Positions 57,664 to 64,000 of a stretch of 64,000 bases of DNA are shown here, piece after piece (the stretch's first letter is position 1; each line of letters starts with the position of its first letter). Source of the DNA: Limnoperna fortunei (lineage: Eukaryota; Mollusca; Bivalvia; Mytilida; Modiolidae); NCBI GenBank assembly GCA_944474755.1, contig OX104113.1, positions 21,205,563 through 21,269,562 on the forward strand, given 5' to 3'. The position numbers and the translations under genes are program-made. Below the pieces are notes generated by a model, which did no database searches, was not told the DNA's origin, and was given only the letters and a program-made list of their open reading frames with translations.

Positions 57664-59153
57664 AGAGAATTTTAAAAAAATTTTGAATGGAAGGGGGAAT
57701 ACAAGTTAATCCATGCTATGTACCTAATCCAATGAACAAATTTAAAATAAAAAATGGAAGACCTCAATTACATATTATTAAGCCAAATTATTATTCATGT
57801 TTTTAATGGATGTTTGTTAAGCCAACTGGTGTGTTTAGTATGCTTTTTTTCAATGTGATGTCCAAGTAATTCATTAAATTCTCAGATTTCTTGTGGTTTT
57901 GTTTAAGAGTTGAAACACGTGTATTATTAAATCATTTTGTGGTGTGTTGCTTGGTTGCCTGAATGTTTTTATGACCTACAGCATCTTTGGTTTTCTTGGT
58001 TGTATTTTTTTTACGCTGAACTTCAAGGGAATAATGCTTTTCATCACAAATTTTTTAGTCAAGATTTATTCAGCTATAGGTTTATTTATGTTACTTGTTA
58101 ATTCATGTTATTATGTTAAGTTATCACAATAATATCCGGTTGGCGACATGAGTCGTCAACCTGATTTAAGTAAATGTAATGGGCGGGATGCTACCAGTGA
58201 TAACAAATGTTCCATTTCCATGTTAATTTAAAAAGTTAAAAAATCGATTGTCGAAACAGTAGATAATGTCCTGAAATTGCGCAAGCAATTTAGCGGAACA
58301 GCTGCTAAATTAACGTAACAGTCATAACTCAGAAAGCGCCCCCCTGAAACGAAGCATACGCAATAAAAAGTAAACAAAGATTGCCCACATTCAACCACTC
58401 GCCAAGTGGGCGACAGAAAAAAGAATTTTAGTGACCTACAATCAAATCTACTCGCCAATGGCGAGTGGTCAAGTGCTAATTTCAAACCCTGTTCATTAAA
58501 AGTTAAACCTAAATATTGAAAGAGCATTTATGTTGCTTTATTAGAATTATGCGACATTAGGCAATCTTTTTTCGGACTAGTGAAACCTAGCAACCAAAAA
58601 AGTTTACATCACAGAATGCAAATATAGGATGCAGAAGCCAGATATTTTGCATATATATTTATCCTATAGTACCATATGGTGAATATCAATTTTATGCTTG
58701 TTGGTCATCTACTTCCCGTGTTACCGAATACTTAAAATTTTTACACATAGTTATGAAAGGGGGGTATCACTGTCCACACTTGTTTGTAGGTGTAACTGAA
58801 GATTACCATGGACATGAAAATGATTATCTGTCAAATTTATTCAGTTTCTGTGTGCAAGTTTTTCCTGATAAATAAAGTCTTACATGCACATATGAAAGAT
58901 TTCAAGTGTAGAAGTTGATTGACTGGAGCAAGAAATTAAGAAAAAACTTTTTATGGCTCTCCTATTAAAATTTTGTGGTTATGTTATACATTCATTGTGT
59001 CTAATAATTAAATATAATTTTATGCTTGGTGGTATAAAGTAAGTAAAACATTTAGATATACAATGTTTAAATTAAATATATCACTTTCATTTTATTGTAA
59101 ACTTATTTTCTTACTTCAATTTGATTTAAATACTTAGTTTTTATTAATTTTAG
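57664..59153 (+). other. end of SAMD4 intron 5: AT-rich, repeat traces
   Basis: At 58375-58491 CACTCGCCA and GGCGAGTGG blocks precede AGTGCTAATTTCAAACCCTG, which looks like the right end of another hAT-like element. Its left end was not found. No gene. Confidence 0.45.
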
Positions 59154-59307
59154 GAAATAATGGATGGTGCATCTTTGGTGGAAGCATTAAATGAAATGAA
59201 ATCCATGTTGAATAGTCCTCTAAAGGCATTTAATACTCAGTCAGAGAGTGAAAGTTCTATAGCAGAGAATGATATACCTTCACAATTTACAAGAACAATG
59301 GGGAAAG
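59154..59307 (+). CDS. SAMD4: SAMD4/Smaug coding exon 6 (post-SAM region)
   Basis: Acceptor ATTTTAG, donor AAAG|GTGTGT. Encodes EIMDGASLVEALNEMKSMLN, SPLKAFN, a short Ser/Glu linker, and DIPSQFTRTMGK. The vertebrate counterpart has SL-x6-LH-x-MI-x-TPIKAY and DLPGQFTRVMGK. The linker between the two conserved blocks is much shorter than in vertebrates. Phase 1 at the donor fits the family's next exon, which lies beyond this window. Confidence 0.93.
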
Positions 59308-59569
59308 GTGTGTTAATAATTCTTAATGGCATTATTCCAGAAACAGCTATTTACTGAAACAAGACACATTCTGGGTTCGAGCGCAGCTTTTTAGATCTTA
59401 GGCCAACATTTTTATATTTTATGTTTTACGGGAGCGCCGACCCTAATTTATGGCGAAATGAAATAAAAATAAAAGAAGAAAACTTTCTTTTATTTTTCTT
59501 CTCTCCGCCGACTTGATGAATTCCCTCCCTTGAAAAATGAAATAACCCACGATCTGTCAGAGAACTATT

Positions 59570-60265
59570 CAGGGCTCACCACACTGGGCGAAATGTTTGT
59601 CGCCCTACTTGGACCTGAAGTTGCCCTACGGCGCCTCAAAAGCTAAGTCGAAGTCGCCCTGTTATTTCCCTAAAGTCGCCCGATGGTTCACAGTAGATAC
59701 TTGCATATCATCTGGTCCAAATAATTCACCCAGACTACCAATTTATCAGTAAATGTGTAATTCCAATAAAAACAGCAAACAATATGCGTATTTAACATTT
59801 TTTCAAAGGATTTACGTATTTCAACTGGATTACGCGCCAGTTGTTTATTAACCGGATGTGACTAATTACCGGAAGTGAACAACGAAGAAAAGTAAAGTAC
59901 AACGGTCCATAATGAAAAATCGTAATTTGTTTGATAAAAAAAAAACCACTTTTAATTGGTTTCAAATGTCATTTCTTTCAAAGTGTATTGTATTTTACCA
60001 ATTTTCTTTGATAAACATATGAGCTGCACTTGAAAGAATACAGATGTATAGTAATTATTGACATCATGAAAAGTTCTGTAGATGGGTGTCCCATGAAGCA
60101 ATTTTGATCAGCACAACTTTGTCCAAGTGGAAGTGTGCTGAACAGAAGAATTATTTCTGGGTTTAATGTTACGTTAGTTTATCTATTTTCTTTGAAATTT
60201 TTCTTCAGATAAACATGACATGTTCATAACAAATTGTTAGAAATATTATGATGTATACAAGAACT
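59570..60265 (-). mobile_element. partial inverted copy of the CAGGG hAT-like element
   Basis: Begins CAGGGCTCACCACACTGGG, identical in type to the right end of the element at 35341, and matches its interior in reverse up to about 60265. The opposite end is missing, so no target duplication is visible. Confidence 0.8.
59688..59840 (-). pseudogene. small conserved frame, copy C (start codon lost)
   Basis: Fifty codons and TGA without interruption. The ATG has become CTG (LARNPVEIRKSFEK), ending VNYLDQMICKYLL. ACCGGAAGTGAAC (ETS-type) lies upstream in the same orientation. Aligns with copies A, B and D. Confidence 0.5.
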
Positions 60266-60579
60266 TCATAATAAAAAAAAATCATTTACTAGTAGATTTA
60301 TATTCTTTGATATATGATATAAAATGAATATTTTGACAATGGATGTTTATACTAACTGAACTTATGTCAATAATATTTGTGATCATAGCAATAAATTTTC
60401 TCAAAAATAAGTTTTCCGAAAAATAAAAATATGCTGACTGATTTTCAATTTTATTTTTATTTTTTTTGTCGACTCAACCAAAAAGTGGATTTTATTTTTA
60501 TTTTGCCCCCCCCCCCCCCCCGACTCAATTTGTTTGAAAAAAATCCCGTAAAACAAACAATTAAAAAATGTTGGCCTTA

Positions 60580-61466
60580 TTAAACCTTGGACCAGTCTAT
60601 TGTGTAGAAAATTGACAGTAGAGTTTTCATACAAAAAATGTACACGTGTCAGGTTAAAATAGACAGAATGGGACACCCAAGCATGTTGATTATTGTGTGT
60701 GTTGCACATAAATTTGCAGTTGAAAAAGATGTGGTTGAAAATAAATTTTCCCATAAAGCAGAGATCATTTTGCAATTTCATGTTGATGGGCCCCGATGGC
60801 TGGTCATGATGAAATAGAAGGGGCCATAAGCTGGGGGTATGGGGCACACCTAGGTAACATACGAGGTTACTGTAAAATCAAACAACTTGACAAAAGCAAA
60901 TTATATGAACAAATGAAATGATAATTTTCTTCCATAAACTTGTCAGATCTTTCAAGACAAACATAAATGCTATACAATTCTTAAATAAAATGAAACAAAA
61001 TTCATCCAGGTAACTTCTTTTAAAATCACCATACAATAAAGCTAAAATGATTAGATACAGATTTATTTATCATATCCTCATTAGCTTGTTAATAATCAGC
61101 TGAAACCCTTTCACAGTCTGTGGTGTGCACATGTACAGGATGTGTTAACGCTGCAGGGATTTACCTGACTTTATTTTGGGGTCCATATTCATCCCCATTT
61201 CCAGTTTCAAAAAAAAACCATTTTTTCGCAATTATGAAAGTGGAAATTCCCTATTCTTATTCAGAAGGTTTTGTAATCCCAATTCTATAAATAAATTCAA
61301 TCACACTTAGCAGAAATATTACAAACTGTGTTAGCTGTAGACCAAAATTCTTATTAGCCAATTTGGCTAATCACTGCTTTTTGGCCTAGCCAAATGTCAA
61401 TGTAATTAGCCAGAAACTTCTTTTGATTTCTCCCTGGCAGCCAAACTGGGAAAAGTGAGGCCCTGA
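60580..61466. other. SAMD4 intron 6: no gene seen
   Basis: AT-rich. At 61355-61466, TTAGCCAATTTGGCTAA and a right-end-like AAAAGTGAGGCCCTG suggest another small element abutting the next one. Confidence 0.4.
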
Positions 61467-62524
61467 TGGGGAGACTTCAGGGAGACATTAGGGAGAAGTC
61501 AGGTGGACTATACAAATAATTAATTTTCGCAGTAGTTACATTCATTTTTTCATTATTTACATCATTTTTTTAATTGTGGATTGCCAGGATTATTTCTCTT
61601 GTGTTTTTAAACCATAACACACTTAGATTCAGTTTTTTTCTTTCTTGTTCATTATTATTCCTGGTATCCTATATCAAAATTCAAATAGCACAACCTTTAT
61701 CATTATAAAATCAATGAAAAACAGCACCAGATATAGCGATTATTTTTCTATCTATTTCAGTACTTATAGCCATACAAGGTATTCACAAATAAAAATAGTT
61801 CAACTAAAAATATTTATATAGGTGTAGACATAAACATCATTCATAAAGTTCTTGTATACATCACAATATTTCTAACAGTTTGTTATGAACATGTCTGATG
61901 TCATGTTTATCTGAGCAAAATTTTCAAAGAAGATAGATAAAATAACATACATAACATTAAACCCAGAAATAATTCTTCTGTTCAGCACACTTCCACTTGG
62001 ACAAAGTTGTGCTGATCAAAATTGCTTCATGGGACACCCATCTACAGAACTTATCATGATGTCAATAAATACTATACATCTTTCAAGTTCAGCTCATATA
62101 TTTATCAAAGAAGATTGTTAAAACACAATACACTTTGAAAGAACTGAAGTTTAATACCAATGGAAAGTGTTTGTTTTTCAAAACAATTACGATTTTTCAT
62201 TATGGGCCATTGTACTATACTTTTCTTCGTTGTTCACCTCCGGTAATTAGTCACATCCGGTAAATAAACAAATGGCGTGTAATCCAGATGAAAGACGTAA
62301 TTCCTTTGACAAAATGATAAATACGCATATTTTTTGCCGTTTTTTATTGGAACTACACATTCACAGATAAATTGGAAGTCTGGGTGAATTATTTGGACCA
62401 GATCATATACAAGAATCTTCTGTGAGCAATCGGGGCGACTTGAGGGCCATAACAGGAACGACTTCGACTTTGAGGCGCCGCAGGGCTACTTCAGGTACCA
62501 CTTCGCTCTTTGTGGTGAGCCCTG
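61467..62524 (+). mobile_element. near-complete copy of the CAGGG hAT-like element
   Basis: Matches 35396-36481 from GGGGAGACTTCAGGGAGACA to the right end GGTGAGCCCTG (62524). About 55 bp of the left end are missing or replaced. Contains CACCTCCGGTAATTAG upstream of the frame at 62272 and GGCGACTT motifs after it. Confidence 0.8.
62272..62425 (+). pseudogene. small conserved frame, copy B (one-base insertion)
   Basis: Starts MACNPDERRNSFDKMINTH; a single extra T at about 62345 shifts the frame. Ignoring it, the text continues FTDKLEVWVNYLDQ and ends KNLL at TGA. Codon alignment with A, C and D is otherwise perfect. Confidence 0.5.
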
Positions 62525-64000
62525 AGATTTTATGCAAGAAACTCAATTTTGAAAAGAGTTGCCGCTTCGCCATGTTTCATAATTATAACCAGGTCCGAAC
62601 GATTAGGAAATATCGGGAAACCAGTTCAACGAGTCTAACAGTGAAATGGAACCCCGGTTTGGATCTTACACACGCGGAATCGGCAATTGTCACATTCAAA
62701 ATTCCTGATTTCTATCTTTTCCGAACCCGAACTTTTTTACTTTTCAACATTTAGATTTACTTTCACTTTCGCCATTTGGCGAACGGGAATGAAAAATAAA
62801 TCGCCAGTACGGATTTAAATTCTCATTGGCGAGTTTGGCGACCTATAGCGCTCACACAGACAAATATCATCAAATTCAGATTACTCCGCGGACATTGGTT
62901 TATAATCACTGTTCCCAGTATCTTAAGTCATAACGACAACCAGTTTTTTATTAGAACTTGCTTGTTTTATACCAATAAGCATATTCCTGTACAATATAAA
63001 AAAAAAATCTTTTATTTAAAAGTCGCAGAAGTTTGTTCAATAGTATGAAAGATAATTGTATGTCTCAAATAAACACAAATTACTTATTTATGATGTCCAG
63101 TATTATGGGGTGTTTTTGGTTTAAATAGCATTGTCTAGAAAAGTATAATTCGGAGGAATACATTTGGAATGAAGCGTGACCCTGCAAGAACTTTCAAATT
63201 TGCAAATGCATTACACAATGCGAAAAATACTACCAAAGGGGAAAGATAGCGTGTTGTATCAAAACTAGGAAATTTTGTTTTTAATAAATTAAATATTGTC
63301 AGAGCCTTGATGAATAGTTTTCTTTCACCGCTAGACCCCATCCATTATTGGCATTCAACCAAACCTTCCTACCGGCCCTTGTCATTAGATTAGCATACAA
63401 ATCAGGGTTAAAGCCAATGCAATGCAGATGTTTAGAGTTTAGTATTAAGTTTATCCAGTCATTTATTAAGACCCCAAAACAAAAAAGAGTGATAGTAAAA
63501 GTAAAATCTGATGTTTGCAGTTCAGTTTCTAATTAATTCTACCAAGATTCCAAGAAATTTTTCTCTTGAAATATGATGTGAGCCCAGTTGGCTACAAATG
63601 TGAAGTTTGATAACTTTTCCCAATCTTAAGAAAATTTGAATTTGTCAGTTTTGGGGTCAGGCTAATAGATTCCATCTTGTCATTCATGACTAATTAACAG
63701 ACAAGAAACATTTTCATTAAAACATCGATATTTAAAAGCAATGTTTTTACTGTATTCATATTTGAGACTTTTTCCAATTATGGAGTTTACGTCATAATTT
63801 CCCAGTTAACAGGGGCCCAGGCCCCATTTGGAAAAAGATAGGAAAAAACCTGACGCCAAAGAAGCCTCTCGCGGTAATTAAACATGTGATATGTCATAAT
63901 AAGTTTTCACAATTTAGCTATTGGTTTTTTAGGTAGTGCTGATTTGATTCTTTAATGTCGTTTTTCAACATCTGCCATTCTTCCTGAAAAAAGATTTTTT
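62525..64000 (+). other. SAMD4 intron 6 continued: repeat traces, no exon seen
   Basis: 62525-62860 has a short ATG frame (MFHNYNQVRTIRKYRE) and GGCGAAC/TTCGCC and TTGGCGAGTTTGGCGACC motifs like those of the hAT-like elements. The remainder is AT-rich. No sequence resembling the next SAMD4 exon was found. Confidence 0.4.

Larger units (their letters stand above)
39760..59307 (+). other. SAMD4: SAMD4/Smaug gene, 5' part (six exons, 3' end outside window)
   Basis: Smaug proteins bind stem-loop Smaug recognition elements in mRNAs and recruit translational repressors and the CCR4-NOT deadenylase in the cytoplasm. Here six exons on the + strand splice with GT-AG borders and phases 1, 1, 1, 0, 0, 1, giving one continuous frame of 1180 coding bases (393 codons plus one base). 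Domains in order: PHAT-like N-terminus, Ser/Pro-rich linker, SAM domain, and the segment before the conserved QFTR-MGK. Introns are 524, 2125, 4918, 6129 and 4625 bp; the sixth exceeds 4.6 kb. The downstream exons were looked for and are not in the window. Identity is from recognised family sequence. Confidence 0.95.
59401..60576. mobile_element. Harbinger-like MITE with a hAT-like insert
   Basis: Starts GGCCAACATTTTTATATTTT and ends, reversed, GGCCAACATTTTTTAATTG; both continue to TTTTACGGGA. TTA on each side (59398-59400 and 60577-60579). The partial CAGGG element (59570-60265) lies inside. A 17-C run sits near 60507. Begins 93 bp after SAMD4 exon 6. Confidence 0.7.

Noticed and set aside
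60401..60847. 148-codon open frame on the minus strand
   Set aside because: Starts outside and ends inside a Harbinger-like MITE, includes a translated C-run, and shows no domain.
59308..64000. Next SAMD4 exon in the last 4.7 kb
   Set aside because: No segment resembles the conserved region that follows QFTR-x-MGK in the family; it must lie outside the window.

Overview
The window is AT-rich animal DNA, most likely from a mollusc and probably a bivalve. This rests on one host gene split into short exons with canonical splice sites, LINEs with APE endonuclease and reverse transcriptase, tRNA-headed SINEs, Helentron/pearl-like elements with internal tandem repeats, and many small inverted-repeat DNA transposons. 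Nothing prokaryotic is present, and the species cannot be named from sequence alone.

The only host gene I can defend is SAMD4/Smaug, on the + strand. Six coding exons (39807-39993, 40518-40919, 43045-43284, 48203-48312, 54442-54528, 59154-59307) join in consistent phases. They encode the PHAT-like N-terminus, the linker, the RNA-binding SAM domain and the start of the C-terminal region. The gene continues past the window. Its introns hold most of the recent DNA transposons.

Layout. 1-8700: sparse, with MITEs, two tRNA-derived SINEs and tiny palindromic elements. 8700-25400: a LINE graveyard of at least five LINE pieces, one with a 1.4-kb internal tandem duplication, plus a broken PHD+FLYWCH coding remnant. 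25400-39700: upstream of SAMD4, with a 574-bp foldback, nested hAT-like elements, a piggyBac remnant, an eight-copy 146-bp tandem array and a hAT-like element nested in a Harbinger-like one. 39760-59307: SAMD4, with introns carrying hAT-like elements, a 551-bp recent tandem duplication, a nearly intact hAT transposase gene (49409-52239) and a piggyBac copy (54861-57663). 59307-64000: more copies of the same repeat families.

Most interesting observations: (1) a 64-bp SINE tail inserted at the SAMD4 exon-5 splice donor, whose target-site duplication copied the donor; (2) a 46-50-codon reading frame behind a promoter-like segment, shared by hAT-like elements of two different terminal-repeat families; (3) a clean split of hAT-like elements into those with 5-bp and those with 6-bp target duplications that matches their terminal sequence; (4) a set of 63-85-bp palindromic elements starting CATC(C/T)TC with 8-9-bp target duplications; (5) a 146-bp array with a nuclear-receptor half-site in most units.
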